Below, one piece after another: positions 32,797-41,751 of a stretch of DNA of 64,000 nt. This DNA comes from a virus. The stretch lies in the IMG/VR virus record IMGVR_UViG_3300025326_000030, positions 1 to 64,000 of that record. One strand, 5' to 3'. The first letter of the stretch is position 1. Every line of letters begins with the position of its first letter. The notes under the pieces were generated by a model. The model did no database searches. It saw only the letters and a list, made by a program, of their open reading frames with translations, and was not told the origin of the DNA. Made by a program: the position numbers and the translations under genes.

Positions 32797-32826
32797 GAGG
32801 TCTCTTTCTGAGAGACCTCCATTTTC
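32797..32826 (+). terminator. Rho-independent terminator at the end of the virion operon
   Basis: Nine-base-pair stem GAGGTCTCT (32797-32805) / AGAGACCTC (32811-32819) with loop TTCTG, then CATTTTCT. It closes the plus-strand structural block before the glycosyltransferase genes. Confidence 0.75.
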
Positions 32827-32842
32827 TAAATAGAGGTTTACG

Positions 32843-33997
32843 ATGAAGATTTTTATACTTTCTGATAATCCATTCTCAAAATCCGCCTATGCCCAATCTG
32901 CTGTGGGACTGTCCCACAAATTGCTCCAATGGGGACATGATGTTTTGTACATGGGAGCATCCTATTATGGGACAGACCACGAGGTAAACGGGCTGAAGAT
33001 TTGTGGCAATAATAAGTTGCACGAAAATCGCCTCACGCTTTCTCCCCATCTGGAACGTTTTCAACCCGATATTATAGTAACCATTGCAGACCCGCTGAGA
33101 TTTCCCATTGAACTCTTTGCACGATACCGAGTTCCTTGGGTTTCTTTTTGCGCTACGGATACCGAACCCTTGCCAATTTCGCTAGAGCATGAATATCGTG
33201 GTGTCTATCGTGTATTAACCCCAAGCAAATTCATTCAGTCCCAACTGAAGAATGAACTGGATTGTAAGGCGGATTATTGTCCGCTCTGGTTAGATGCGGC
33301 TTACAAAGCCGGAGACAAAAAGTCTCTACGCGAGAAGTTGCATATTCCACAGGACGACTTTGTGGTTTGCATGGTGGCAGACAATAAGGAATATCCATCT
33401 CGTAAAAACTTTGAACCATTGCTCATTGCGTGGGCTTCGTTCATACATGAATATCCTAAAAGTAGGCTCATCCTTCATACCAATCTGGGAGCAGAGGCAG
33501 GTGGTGTAAATCTGTATCCACTGATTGAGATTTTCAAAATTCCGCAATATAACATTCTAGCGCCAAATCAAAATGCCTATCCACTGGAATTTGATAATGA
33601 GTACATGGCAAGTATGTATCAAGTTTCTGATGTATTCATTACCCCCTCTGGCGGCGAGGGTTTCTGTTCGCCTATTATTGAAGCATCTGCTTGTGGGATA
33701 CCCGTAATCGCCTCACACTTTACTGCGATGCGAGATCATCAGGTCGCCTGGTGGTTAGAAGATGGAGAAACCATTTGGAATCATCGCTATAACGCATTCC
33801 GTTATTTACCGACCAAGAAGGCAATTTATCAGAGGTTGCTTGATGCACTGGAAGCCAAGGCAAGTGGCACTATTGAGGCGAAGGGGCAAGAAGCCCTCGC
33901 GTATGCTCAAAATTTTGAGAAGGAGAAGGTCTTAGAGACTTACTGGAAACCTGTCTTTGAGGATATTCAAAAATGCCTAGAGGGAGGATTAGTATGA
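32843..33997 (+). CDS. Glycosyltransferase family 4-like (GT-B fold)
   Basis: 384 residues. It transfers sugar from a nucleotide donor; cytoplasmic. The C-terminal Rossmann half has the family signature: VFITPSGGEGFCSPIIEASACGIPVIAS (about residues 264-291), with the E-x(7)-E donor-binding pattern near GEGF...EASA. The N-terminal half has the acceptor-domain start KIFILSDNPFSKSAYAQS. It overlaps the next glycosyltransferase by four bases. Residues about 22-26 are encoded by a GTGGGACTGTCCCAC motif. Likely substrate: virion glycoprotein or host surface glycan. Confidence 0.85.
   Translation: MKIFILSDNPFSKSAYAQSAVGLSHKLLQWGHDVLYMGASYYGTDHEVNGLKICGNNKLHENRLTLSPHLERFQPDIIVTIADPLRFPIELFARYRVPWVSFCATDTEPLPISLEHEYRGVYRVLTPSKFIQSQLKNELDCKADYCPLWLDAAYKAGDKKSLREKLHIPQDDFVVCMVADNKEYPSRKNFEPLLIAWASFIHEYPKSRLILHTNLGAEAGGVNLYPLIEIFKIPQYNILAPNQNAYPLEFDNEYMASMYQVSDVFITPSGGEGFCSPIIEASACGIPVIASHFTAMRDHQVAWWLEDGETIWNHRYNAFRYLPTKKAIYQRLLDALEAKASGTIEAKGQEALAYAQNFEKEKVLETYWKPVFEDIQKCLEGGLV
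32903..32917. repeat. Dispersed near-palindrome, copy in the GT4 gene
   Basis: GTGGGACTGTCCCAC, a perfect 15-bp odd palindrome in coding sequence. Same family as 40362-40380. Confidence 0.75.
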
Positions 33998-34956
33998 ACA
34001 TCGTCTATATTGGAAAATCCACAGATGATGGGTCTGCTTATGGAATTATCAACCACAATTTTATCTTTTCCCTACTAAAGATGGGACACAACATTTTTCG
34101 CAATTGGCATAATCAGGGAATGGAGGTTCCCGATATTGCAATTGCTAACCAATATCCACCCCAACCTCTCAACTATTGGCATGAGTTCAATGTTTGTCTG
34201 ACCAATTGGGAATTTGCTACCCCTGAAGGGTATCCCCGGCGCAAAGTAGAGGCAATCAATCAGTATCATTTGCTTTGTGTCCCTTGCGAGTGGACCAAGG
34301 AACAGATCGGACCCGCGCTAGACATACCCATAGGGGTTATCCGCTATGGTGTGGATAGCAACCTCTACCATCCTTACAACTCCACCTATGAATTTGAAGG
34401 CGTACCACAGGATGCTATCAAAGTCCTGTGGGTAGGCGGAACTGATAAGCGACATGGTTTTGATATTGCCCTTGAGGTTTTGGATCGCCTACCAGATAAC
34501 TATTATCTGATTGCCAAACAAAGCACCCATTACCCAGAACATGAAGCAGAACACCCGCGCCTGAAGATTTTACGAGAAGAATTTAAGAATCTCGCCTTTC
34601 TCTATAATGCCTGTGATTTGTTTCTCCAATCGGGTAGAGGAGTTGGGTTTTGCTTGCCAGCATTAGAGGCATTGGCTTGTGGACTGCCTGTAGTAAGTAC
34701 GCCATTGCCACCCTTAAAAGAATTCCAACACTGTCAGATTCATTTTAGTTCTGGTGGTCAATGGGAACGAACACAACATAACCTTTTTGATGACTGCTCG
34801 CCTTCATGGTTCGAGCCTGATGTAGAAGACCTGTTGGGGACTGTCCTCAAATCACCCTTAGAAAAACAAAAGCCCACAAAGGAATTCGTGGACTTCTATT
34901 CTTGGGAAAGTGCAACTCAAAGATTATTGGACGTGATTACTGAGGCTAAGGGTTAG
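33994..34956 (+). CDS. Glycosyltransferase family 4-like (GT-B fold), second copy
   Basis: 320 residues. The start at 33994 overlaps the previous stop (ATGA) and has AGGGAGG upstream; a longer reading from 33973 lacks one. The C-terminal donor site reads DLFLQSGRGVGFCLPALEALACGLPVVST, matching the family pattern but with a shortened loop. The earlier GVDSNLYHPY and VGGTDKRHG blocks are typical of group 1 transferases. It overlaps the opposing lysin gene by 11 bases. It probably acts in sequence with the upstream transferase. Confidence 0.85.
   Translation: MNIVYIGKSTDDGSAYGIINHNFIFSLLKMGHNIFRNWHNQGMEVPDIAIANQYPPQPLNYWHEFNVCLTNWEFATPEGYPRRKVEAINQYHLLCVPCEWTKEQIGPALDIPIGVIRYGVDSNLYHPYNSTYEFEGVPQDAIKVLWVGGTDKRHGFDIALEVLDRLPDNYYLIAKQSTHYPEHEAEHPRLKILREEFKNLAFLYNACDLFLQSGRGVGFCLPALEALACGLPVVSTPLPPLKEFQHCQIHFSSGGQWERTQHNLFDDCSPSWFEPDVEDLLGTVLKSPLEKQKPTKEFVDFYSWESATQRLLDVITEAKG
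34834..34850. repeat. Dispersed near-palindrome, copy in the second GT4 gene
   Basis: TTGGGGACTGTCCTCAA in coding sequence; one mismatch from a perfect palindrome. The same 17-mer occurs at 54217-54233. Confidence 0.7.
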
Positions 34957-35680
34957 CTTCCACTACGGCAATATACTTGCCTGATTCGGGTTCGGGAATA
35001 AATGCGCGTTGCGCATCTTCCTTGGGGTAGATTTTGTTTTCACCACCACGACGATTGATTCCGCCTAGACCCCAATTGGGGTCATGGACGCGAACATCAT
35101 CTTCCATCCACTGCAAAACTACCAACCAATGCCATCCTCTGAACCCCTTATCCTGGACATGCTCTCTGTCTAATCCGCCATAATACATGAGCCAAATGGC
35201 GGGCAGCGGAATATCTGCAATATCTGAAACAACCATTGTCTTGAGGGGCAGTCCGATTTTCTTCCCATTCTTCACCAATTGCGCTCCATTGGTGTACCCC
35301 TTCTGACTGCGATAGGGTAAGTCATTAATATGGACTTTAATGCCATACCACGAGGCAAACATGCCTACACAAGCAGGTCCGCAGTCAGAAGGATCGCCAT
35401 TAGCGTCGGGGTCCCATTGAGAACGGTAGGGAGGCTCGGCAAGGACTTTAAAGCTCGTTACAATAGGTTCGGCAAGTTCCTTTACCACACTTTCGTGGAC
35501 ATATCCCCCCTCCACGAGAATCCACCACAAACCCTCAGTGGTTGCCAGAACATTAACTGCCAATACTTCAGTTCCCCTTTTTTTAATCCATCTCAAGAGG
35601 TTTTTGTTGGGCGGTTGGGTAAACTCTGGCGTACTACGTACTCGGACCTTATCGTAAAGGGTTTTGATAACACTGCTCAT
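34946..35680 (-). CDS. SH3b plus C39-type cysteine peptidase, probable lysin
   Basis: 244 residues. Residues about 8-70 form an SH3b-like domain (KVRVRSTP at the start, LWWILVEGGYVHES). A papain-like C39-type peptidase follows, with DCGPAC (Cys100), RGWHWLVVLQW (His184) and VHDPN (Asp200) as the catalytic triad order. In phages this pairing usually makes a peptidoglycan-cleaving endolysin. There is no signal peptide, so it would need a holin or act on the particle. It is the last gene of the minus-strand run and overlaps the glycosyltransferase at 35677 by four bases. Confidence 0.8.
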   Translation of the reverse strand: MSSVIKTLYDKVRVRSTPEFTQPPNKNLLRWIKKRGTEVLAVNVLATTEGLWWILVEGGYVHESVVKELAEPIVTSFKVLAEPPYRSQWDPDANGDPSDCGPACVGMFASWYGIKVHINDLPYRSQKGYTNGAQLVKNGKKIGLPLKTMVVSDIADIPLPAIWLMYYGGLDREHVQDKGFRGWHWLVVLQWMEDDVRVHDPNWGLGGINRRGGENKIYPKEDAQRAFIPEPESGKYIAVVEANP

Positions 35681-36366
35681 TTAAAAACTCCTTTGTCTTT
35701 CCACTTGGCGGCAAATTTTATACGGTTCTTAAGGTATTGATTATCTCCTCGATTCCAAGTCCCACCCCAGTCATGGCGAATACCCAAGGGGATTTGATGG
35801 ACTTCTAAACCTGCATTCCAGAATTGAGCGCACCAATCATCATCCTCTGCGCCGCCATAGTTGTAAGATTCGTCAATGGCAATATTATGGCGTTCTATAT
35901 CCTTGCGTCTGAAAAATTGGCAGAAACCGCTGACAATGGCAACTGGACCTGTAAAGTCTTCGGGCATAGGTTCGACGTTCCACTTGGTTGTGAGATGATG
36001 ACCGCCTTTTCCCGCTAACCCTATTTTATGGTCGCTTAATAGATAATTAGTGACTTGCTCTAACCACTGGTGGTCAAGCACTTCTACGTCTGTATCCAGA
36101 AAACCAAGTATCGGAGCGGAGGCGCGTTTCAACAATTCAATCCGTCCGCCTGCTACCCCAAGATTATCTGAGGATAACAGTACCTTTACTTGAGGAAAAT
36201 ATTTGTCTTGCACTTTCAGCAACCATTGGGAAGTTTGGTCCGTGCTGCAATTGTCCAGAATAAGCCAAGAGACTTGACTATTGGTGAGTGTGTGTGCCAT
36301 TGAAGTTAAACAGCGCATCGTGACGCCCAGTCGATTGTAAGTAAGAAAAAGTAATTCAGTTCTCAT
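35677..36366 (-). CDS. Glycosyltransferase family 2 (GT-A fold)
   Basis: 229 residues. The GT2 layout is plain: ELLFLTYNRL at the N-terminus, WLILDNCSTDQT for the nucleotide-binding loop, ILGFLDTDVEV with the DxD metal site, then GGAEDDDWCAQFW as the ED-type catalytic segment. Cytoplasmic, metal-dependent transfer from a nucleotide sugar. It overlaps the HNH gene upstream and the lysin gene downstream, so it is part of the same minus-strand unit. Confidence 0.88.
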   Translation of the reverse strand: MRTELLFLTYNRLGVTMRCLTSMAHTLTNSQVSWLILDNCSTDQTSQWLLKVQDKYFPQVKVLLSSDNLGVAGGRIELLKRASAPILGFLDTDVEVLDHQWLEQVTNYLLSDHKIGLAGKGGHHLTTKWNVEPMPEDFTGPVAIVSGFCQFFRRKDIERHNIAIDESYNYGGAEDDDWCAQFWNAGLEVHQIPLGIRHDWGGTWNRGDNQYLKNRIKFAAKWKDKGVFK

Positions 36367-36676
36367 TTTGCTCTTTCCGAATAAGGGATAAAAACTTTAG
36401 GTATGGCATATCACCTCTCCGAGTGTTGCAAGATGCACAAGCAATCACCAGATTATAGAGCCTATCTGTTCCGCCCCGACTTATAGGTTTCTTGTGGTCA
36501 AGTGTTAGGCGCTGATACTCATTCAAAATTCTCAGCGACCTATAATATTCTAAAGGCAATCCATCATCACGTAAACTTAGCTTCTTGCCACAGTAGTGAC
36601 ATTTCAGACCATCTCTTTTGATAAGTGCCCTTATTTTTTGCCGAAGCTCACTACCACCAATGGTGCTATTTGACAT
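36356..36676 (-). CDS. HNH endonuclease
   Basis: 106 residues. Zinc-finger HNH core: CHYCGKKLS, then TLDHKKPISRGG (catalytic His), NLVIACASCNTRRGD. The start at 36676 is chosen because GGAAG lies just upstream; a longer reading exists. Free-standing HNH genes in phages act in packaging, as homing endonucleases, or in DNA degradation. No intron boundary is visible around it. Confidence 0.85.
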   Translation of the reverse strand: MSNSTIGGSELRQKIRALIKRDGLKCHYCGKKLSLRDDGLPLEYYRSLRILNEYQRLTLDHKKPISRGGTDRLYNLVIACASCNTRRGDMPYLKFLSLIRKEQNEN

Positions 36677-36690
36677 TTTTCTTCCTTTCT

Positions 36691-36849
36691 TTAGGGTGTT
36701 TCCATCTCCCACAGAATATCCTGATCATAACCTTTGGGGTCTTTCTCTTCAAAATTAGTCTTGGTAAAGACGTAGACCGTCGCATCGGCACATTCAGCAT
36801 TTCCTAGGTCTACAGATATGATATAGGCTTTCTCTTGGTTTTCGGTCAT
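36691..36849 (-). CDS. Hypothetical small acidic protein
   Basis: 52 residues (starts MTENQEKAYIISVDLG, ends DILWEMETP). The ATG overlaps the stop of the virion protein at 36846 as ATGA, which supports co-translation. No family recognised. Confidence 0.55.
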   Translation of the reverse strand: MTENQEKAYIISVDLGNAECADATVYVFTKTNFEEKDPKGYDQDILWEMETP

Positions 36850-38168
36850 AGCAATTCTCTCCATACCATTGCTGAATATATATTCAAGTTAGACGCTCCC
36901 CCAATAGGCATAACTGCCAATACCATACTATCTGGAACACCCGCAATAGTTGATCCCAAAGCCAGTGCATTGATTATAGATTCTGTTAGAGAAGATTGCT
37001 CGGCGGCATATCCCGAATTGATAAGCGTACCACCAGATACAGTATTGGCAGTTGCGCCTGCGGCTCTCTGGCACGCGCTATTGGTGATGTCAGCATAATT
37101 GAAGGTGCCTGCTACGGTAGGATTCAACAACAATTGCCAGTGAAAATAATCATTGGCAGTAGTTCCCATGATGCTCATTGATAGATTCACGATGGTGGCA
37201 GATAGATGAGTTGATTTTAGTCTCAATCCCAAGCAAGCATATAATGTCCCCGCCACATTTGCATCAATGTGGGTGTTTCCATTGGAAGTGCTAAGAACAA
37301 GTCCATTGAATTCCTGTCCGCCTTCCGAGATAACGGTGCTACAAATATGAATGAGAGAAGAAGCGCCCCCCGTTCCATCATTGCTAATTTCATATCTTAA
37401 GGGAAGGTTCGGGGTACTCATATAAACAGTTGCCAGCGCATTGGCATTTAACATTTCATGGCAATAGACTAACATGCCATCTACCACAAAACCAAAACGA
37501 GCACGTCCAACACCAAGCCACTCGAAATCAATAACTAAAATCTGTGTCTTGGTGGTATCTAGGTCAATGCCACTTGTTCCTTCACCATCAAGGGTATCCA
37601 GATTCCAATTTGCCTGAGTAACAACAGTGTCTACGGGAGAACCACTGGTTTTAGTGCGCCGCCCTACACTGAGGACTGTCCCAGAAAGTTGGAAGAACAA
37701 TCCATTGTTTTCATCAAAATATCCTACACGGCGAGTGATACCCGAAGCACCCGCGCCAAGTACGCCAGTCATGAATATCAACTGTCCTTTTCCTGGTTGA
37801 TAATTGAATCGCCGCTTGGTCTGTCTCACGCGTTGCCCTGCGGTACTGGCTCCTACGCTCATAGTGGTAGCCGCCAGATCAACGCTATGCACCGATGAGG
37901 TTCCACTCCCAGAGGTTTCTGCGTCATCCCAAAAAAGCGGGGCGGCATCGTAGAGTTGCTTGCTATCGAACACTGTGTAAGGTGCCGAGGTTCGCAACCG
38001 ACCAAAGGGATCAATGATAGGACTGTCCCCATAGGTGATTCCTACTGGGATGACCGCCTCTAGGGTTACTGCCACTGGAACATCAAGTGATACAGAGAGA
38101 GGAGTATTATCAACAGAAACAGAAAGAGGAATGTTTTCAACAGTTACTACTTTTGCGGTCATATCCAA
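36846..38168 (-). CDS. Fibre-like virion structural protein
   Basis: 440 residues. The segment DPFGRLRTSAPYTVFDSKQLY (split here for length at YTV) followed by LFWDD and a beta-rich body is characteristic of a widespread phage structural protein of unknown detailed role. The first 45 residues are repetitive Val/Pro/Ser strands (IPLSVSVD, TPLSVSLD) that may build a shaft. Encoded on the minus strand amid modification genes, away from the main virion block. A GGAG-type ribosome-binding site precedes the ATG. Confidence 0.7.
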   Translation of the reverse strand: MDMTAKVVTVENIPLSVSVDNTPLSVSLDVPVAVTLEAVIPVGITYGDSPIIDPFGRLRTSAPYTVFDSKQLYDAAPLFWDDAETSGSGTSSVHSVDLAATTMSVGASTAGQRVRQTKRRFNYQPGKGQLIFMTGVLGAGASGITRRVGYFDENNGLFFQLSGTVLSVGRRTKTSGSPVDTVVTQANWNLDTLDGEGTSGIDLDTTKTQILVIDFEWLGVGRARFGFVVDGMLVYCHEMLNANALATVYMSTPNLPLRYEISNDGTGGASSLIHICSTVISEGGQEFNGLVLSTSNGNTHIDANVAGTLYACLGLRLKSTHLSATIVNLSMSIMGTTANDYFHWQLLLNPTVAGTFNYADITNSACQRAAGATANTVSGGTLINSGYAAEQSSLTESIINALALGSTIAGVPDSMVLAVMPIGGASNLNIYSAMVWRELL

Positions 38169-38242
38169 AACTTTCTTCTCCCTGTTGGTTCGGCGTATCT
38201 ACGATAGGGAAAGTAAAAGGAAAAGTTGATTTATTTTACCAC

Positions 38243-38267
38243 AAAAAGGCAGCGGCTACCCGCCGCC
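38243..38267 (-). terminator. Rho-independent terminator between 38274 and the fibre-like gene
   Basis: On the minus strand GGCGGCGG (38267-38260), loop GTAG, CCGCTGCC (38255-38248) with one G-T pair, then TTTTT. It separates the 38274-45482 gene run from 36846-38168. Confidence 0.7.
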
Positions 38268-38273
38268 GTCGTC

Positions 38274-38609
38274 CTATGCAAACCCCATATTTGAGCTAAT
38301 CAGCACCCACTTGTTTTTTTCATGCCGCTGGTAAATTTCGCCATGTAGCGGGCCGTAGAATTCCACTCGCCAATCGTGATCAGGGTCGCGCCGCGCCTTG
38401 TTCTCGAATTTGCGTAGCGTGGGTGGTTCGGGATCATCAGGTCTACCGATATACTCGAACACAGTCTCGCCATCTTTCTTGACTGTTACCTGCCCAAAGC
38501 CTACATCCAAAACGCGGCTGAGAGGACAGGTTAATTCAATATGGCTACAGTTTAGGCAACCATGATGAATCCGTTTAGGGTCTAGTGACAATTCTTTCTT
38601 CCAATTCAT
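38274..38609 (-). CDS. Hypothetical protein with CxxC-type site
   Basis: 111 residues. HHGCLNCSHIELTCPLS near the N-terminus carries three cysteines and two histidines, a probable zinc site; the rest is charged with a short beta end. No family recognised. Confidence 0.5.
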   Translation of the reverse strand: MNWKKELSLDPKRIHHGCLNCSHIELTCPLSRVLDVGFGQVTVKKDGETVFEYIGRPDDPEPPTLRKFENKARRDPDHDWRVEFYGPLHGEIYQRHEKNKWVLISSNMGFA

Positions 38610-38667
38610 TTCAGACTCCTTTTTACTTATGTGAGAGTACGTATAAGGGCACCACTACTGCGAACCA

Positions 38668-38859
38668 TTATTGATGCTCATCATAAGAATCAAGCTCGTC
38701 GTCGTAGTCGTTGTTGTCACGAATATTGATCGGATTGCCGCCGCCATCGAGTTCCCATTCGTGGTCACAATGAGGGCAGTTAAACCATACCAGCGAAGCC
38801 CTTTCAGATCGGCGAATATCAGCATTGCCACATACTGGACAGATTCCTTTTGCCATCAC
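38668..38859 (-). CDS. Small zinc-ribbon protein
   Basis: 63 residues. CPVCG (about residues 7-11) and CPHCDHEW (about 28-35) form two CxxC knuckles spaced as in a zinc ribbon; the tail is acidic. It overlaps the next upstream gene by four bases. It probably binds nucleic acid or a protein partner. Confidence 0.65.
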   Translation of the reverse strand: MMAKGICPVCGNADIRRSERASLVWFNCPHCDHEWELDGGGNPINIRDNNDYDDELDSYDEHQ

Positions 38860-39158
38860 CCATCTCCTTCCAACTCTTTCAGTAGCGCGGCGGCGGATTC
38901 TAAATCTACCAAGTCTAGAATTGCGCGCCCCGACCGAGTAATCACGGCTATAGAACCATAGCCTTCATCAAATGAAGTTGCATCATCAAGCGCAAACGGG
39001 CGCAATACCTCGCATACCCGCGCTATCAGGGCAGTGTGTTCATTCTGTAAAGCCTTCGTAAACTTAACCCATTTCTCATAATCATCAACTGACATGGCGA
39101 GTTCACCTTCAGCGCGTTGAATGGTTTTTATGGTTATAGGTTGCAGATATTTATTCAT
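38856..39158 (-). CDS. Hypothetical protein
   Basis: 100 residues, mostly helical with leucine and alanine repeats and an acidic end; no recognised domain. Overlaps the zinc-ribbon gene by four bases. Confidence 0.45.
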   Translation of the reverse strand: MNKYLQPITIKTIQRAEGELAMSVDDYEKWVKFTKALQNEHTALIARVCEVLRPFALDDATSFDEGYGSIAVITRSGRAILDLVDLESAAALLKELEGDG

Positions 39159-39178
39159 TTTTCTTTCCCTCCTATGGG

Positions 39179-39991
39179 TTATTCTTCTTTTTGCAAAACT
39201 ACCGAGACGGGTATTAGATGATACCCATTGTAATCCAGAGCAATATGTGGTGTGGGAACATCCTGTTCCTGACGAATCAGATCATCCGTCAACGTAAGGG
39301 TGATAAGCGTATCACGGGTATCCTGATCCACATGATAATCAGGTTCGTCCACCACAAAGCATTCAGAGGGGTCAATGATGAGTTCATAAAGGCTTTCAGG
39401 GGTGAACATATAGGTATTGGGTATCCATCCCGCCTTGTCGTTAATTTTGAATTCTGTGGAAAGGGCGATGATACCACCAGGTTTGAGGACCCGATACATC
39501 TCGCGCACTGCCTGTTGAATATCTTCTGGTTCTCCAAAATGCTCGATGGAACTACTGCTATAGATTGCGTCAAAGGTTTCATCACGAAACTTGAGATAGC
39601 GTCCATCCATTGCTTTCACCACAAGGCGTTTTTCTTCATAGGGATAAGGCGCATATTTGCCAGGATTCTCAGGCATGTCCTTGGGAGACCAAGCATTCCA
39701 TACTTCTTGGTCATAAATGTCAGTTGCTACCACTTGCTTGACGTGTTTGGTCAAGTAAAAGGAGGTGACTCCTGCGCCAGCACCAACCCCCAGAATGGTT
39801 GCCTTGCGGGTGAGTTTGTCATAGCGGTCAAAGGCTCGAATTGCCATCGTGTTTTCCCACAGCTTACGATACCGATAATCGCCTTGCACATGGGGGAAAA
39901 CATGCCGTTCGGCAAAATGGGGAAAGATTTCCTTAATGTCTTCTAAGAGGAAATCAAAGTCGGATAGATTACACACTTTGTTGAAATTCAT
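39179..39991 (-). CDS. Class I SAM-dependent methyltransferase
   Basis: 270 residues. The Rossmann motif I reads ATILGVGAGAGVTSFYLTKH, with the acidic residue after strand two (VVATDIY), the DAIYSSSSIEHFGEP segment for motif IV and VLKPGGIIALST for post-motif. This is the methyltransferase type 11 pattern. The start overlaps the GT2 gene, and the neighbourhood suggests glycan or surface methylation. Confidence 0.85.
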   Translation of the reverse strand: MNFNKVCNLSDFDFLLEDIKEIFPHFAERHVFPHVQGDYRYRKLWENTMAIRAFDRYDKLTRKATILGVGAGAGVTSFYLTKHVKQVVATDIYDQEVWNAWSPKDMPENPGKYAPYPYEEKRLVVKAMDGRYLKFRDETFDAIYSSSSIEHFGEPEDIQQAVREMYRVLKPGGIIALSTEFKINDKAGWIPNTYMFTPESLYELIIDPSECFVVDEPDYHVDQDTRDTLITLTLTDDLIRQEQDVPTPHIALDYNGYHLIPVSVVLQKEE

Positions 39992-40713
39992 GGAAGCTCT
40001 CTCTCAAATTTCACTACGCGCTGATTTTCCCAAATGGAACGATACAGCACACGATTCTTTTCAAATGCCCCAACCCCCTTATTGGTGGTTCCGGCATAGG
40101 TATGCTGGATGGGCAGACTGGCAACTTGCCAAACCTCATATCCAGCTTGGATTGCTACAGCACAGGCATTGTCATCCCCGCTGCCACAATATCCACCTTT
40201 ATCATACCTTATGTCCATAAAATCTGGGAGGTTAAACACAGGAGACCGGACTGCCATACAATATCCCGATACGCAATCTACTGCACCCGTAAGGTCTAGC
40301 GGCGCTTCATCTTTCCACCAGTCCGGTCTAACAAACCAACCATGTGCGCCTGTAATTCCTATTTGGGGACTGTCCCCAAAGGGAGCAAGAAGGCGATCCA
40401 ACCATGAGTCGTCCAGAAAGAGAACGTCACTATCAAGGAATATTATGAAGTCCATAGCTTTGGCAAAATATATAAGTTCCATTCGTCTGCGATGGGCATT
40501 CAGGGTAAACTGATAAAGATGAACATCCATTTTTGCCAATGGGTAAATGAATGGCAAGTCTGCCACATGTTCTTCAGTTCCGTCTCCCGATCCGTCATCC
40601 ATTACGAATGTCGTAATATTCTTGCGCTGCATCGTGGGATAGAGAGAGTGGAAGCAACGTTTTACCAAATCTAATCGATTGAAGGTCGAGATACATAATC
40701 CGATATTTACCAT
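39988..40713 (-). CDS. Glycosyltransferase family 2
   Basis: 241 residues. N-terminal NIGLCISTFNR, nucleotide-binding TTFVMDDGSGDGT, DxD metal site in FIIFLDSDVLFL, and GSGDDNACAV as the acceptor-side acidic motif. The start at 40713 (MVNIGLC) is preferred to an upstream ATG. A TTTGGGGACTGTCCCCAAA palindrome lies inside the coding region at 40362-40380. Confidence 0.85.
   Translation of the reverse strand: MVNIGLCISTFNRLDLVKRCFHSLYPTMQRKNITTFVMDDGSGDGTEEHVADLPFIYPLAKMDVHLYQFTLNAHRRRMELIYFAKAMDFIIFLDSDVLFLDDSWLDRLLAPFGDSPQIGITGAHGWFVRPDWWKDEAPLDLTGAVDCVSGYCMAVRSPVFNLPDFMDIRYDKGGYCGSGDDNACAVAIQAGYEVWQVASLPIQHTYAGTTNKGVGAFEKNRVLYRSIWENQRVVKFERELP
40362..40380. repeat. Dispersed near-palindrome, best copy (TTTGGGGACTGTCCCCAAA)
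   Basis: A perfect odd-length palindrome of 19 bp inside the GT2 gene at 39988. It is one of about twenty copies of a GGGACTGTCCC core between 8731 and 58673. Confidence 0.8.
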
Positions 40714-41246
40714 GCTTTTCTCAGCATTCTTAAACCCGCCCACGCGGACCCATAACTGTCATTGTTCCCATAGATACTGAGAATACCGCAATCCACAAAA
40801 CCATCAAGGTTATCGTCAATGGCTCTTTTAATGGCTTCATGGAAAGCATCATGGAAAATCAGAACTGCTTTGGGGGTACACAACGGACGACAAGCCTGAA
40901 TATCGGCGGTCACGCCTGCGCAAGAGTGATCGCCATCAATGAAGAAGAAGTCAAAGTTAACGCCAAGCGCGGGGATTACTTCACTACTGTTCCCAATATG
41001 CAATTCTGCCCATCGTAATCCCTCAATGGTTTTTCTTCCTTCATTTACGGGGTTAATATCCACACACCATAAATGTCCCTTTCCATTGGCAATCATAGCG
41101 GCATGAATAAGTTGAGCAGACCCCCCATAAAAGGAACCAATCTCCAAAAGGTTGGTAGGACGCAAACCCCGAACCAGTGCATAAAGCATTAGACGTTCTT
41201 CCCACAGAAGTTGGGCGGGTGTATTTAGCACATCATTGAGACTCAT
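40707..41246 (-). CDS. Class I SAM methyltransferase, CmcI/rhamnosyl O-methyltransferase-like
   Basis: 179 residues. Motif I LLEIGSFYGGSAQLIHAAM, WCVDINP after strand two, FFIDGDHSCAGVTADI for the metal or substrate site, and VLIFHDAFHEAI. This matches cephalosporin-hydroxylase (CmcI) and macrocin/rhamnosyl O-methyltransferase-like enzymes that act on sugars. A close paralogue is at 42323-42880. Confidence 0.82.
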   Translation of the reverse strand: MSLNDVLNTPAQLLWEERLMLYALVRGLRPTNLLEIGSFYGGSAQLIHAAMIANGKGHLWCVDINPVNEGRKTIEGLRWAELHIGNSSEVIPALGVNFDFFFIDGDHSCAGVTADIQACRPLCTPKAVLIFHDAFHEAIKRAIDDNLDGFVDCGILSIYGNNDSYGSAWAGLRMLRKAW

Positions 41247-41518
41247 GGTTCAGACTCTTTTCCGAGATATAGATATTGAAACCAAGATGCGCCCAAATCG
41301 TTTCGGTTGGTGTAACCTGTTAACAACACAACATCCCCATCTTGCAATTCCGAATCTGCGTTTTCTACTGTTCTTATAGGAATAAACCCATAATCTTCAG
41401 TCAAGAACGCATCATACATTAGATCATTATATAAGCAAGTGATTGCTCGAATAACGGATCGGCGCAAATTAGGATGTGCCTTGTAGAAATCGTAGACCTC
41501 TTTAAGTTTCTCGTTCAT
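41243..41518 (-). CDS. Hypothetical protein
   Basis: 91 residues, mixed charge with an N-terminal helix and a beta C-terminus (DGDVVLLTGYTNR). It overlaps both neighbours by four bases. No family recognised. Confidence 0.5.
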   Translation of the reverse strand: MNEKLKEVYDFYKAHPNLRRSVIRAITCLYNDLMYDAFLTEDYGFIPIRTVENADSELQDGDVVLLTGYTNRNDLGASWFQYLYLGKESEP

Positions 41519-41751
41519 TCTTGCAACTCCGCCAACTTATTTTTTAGATAGTTTATGTACTTTTCCATTTTGACCTTATCTTCTCGCATAGCATCTTGCT
41601 TCAACGCTTCTTGTATCACTATTTTCGTAGCCTCTTCTTTTCTCTGAACGCTATAGGCGTAAGCCTCCGTACTTCTTATGAACAGAAGGTTGTAATGTTC
41701 AAGTTGACCACGAATGATAAGTTCCGCAATTGCCTTGTTATCAACTTCCAT
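41515..41751 (-). CDS. Small coiled-coil protein, tandem paralogue of 41741-41983
   Basis: 78 residues: a short N-terminal block (VDNKAIAELIIRGQLEHYN) followed by a long charged coiled coil. The adjacent upstream gene has the same layout (TDNKTVLEFLIRGRIDDYG), so the pair arose by tandem duplication. Function unknown. Confidence 0.55.
   Translation of the reverse strand: MEVDNKAIAELIIRGQLEHYNLLFIRSTEAYAYSVQRKEEATKIVIQEALKQDAMREDKVKMEKYINYLKNKLAELQE

Noticed and set aside
39218-39946. Long plus-strand reading opposite the methyltransferase
   Set aside because: The minus strand encodes all methyltransferase motifs; the antisense translation is low in order and has no promoter or ribosome-binding site.
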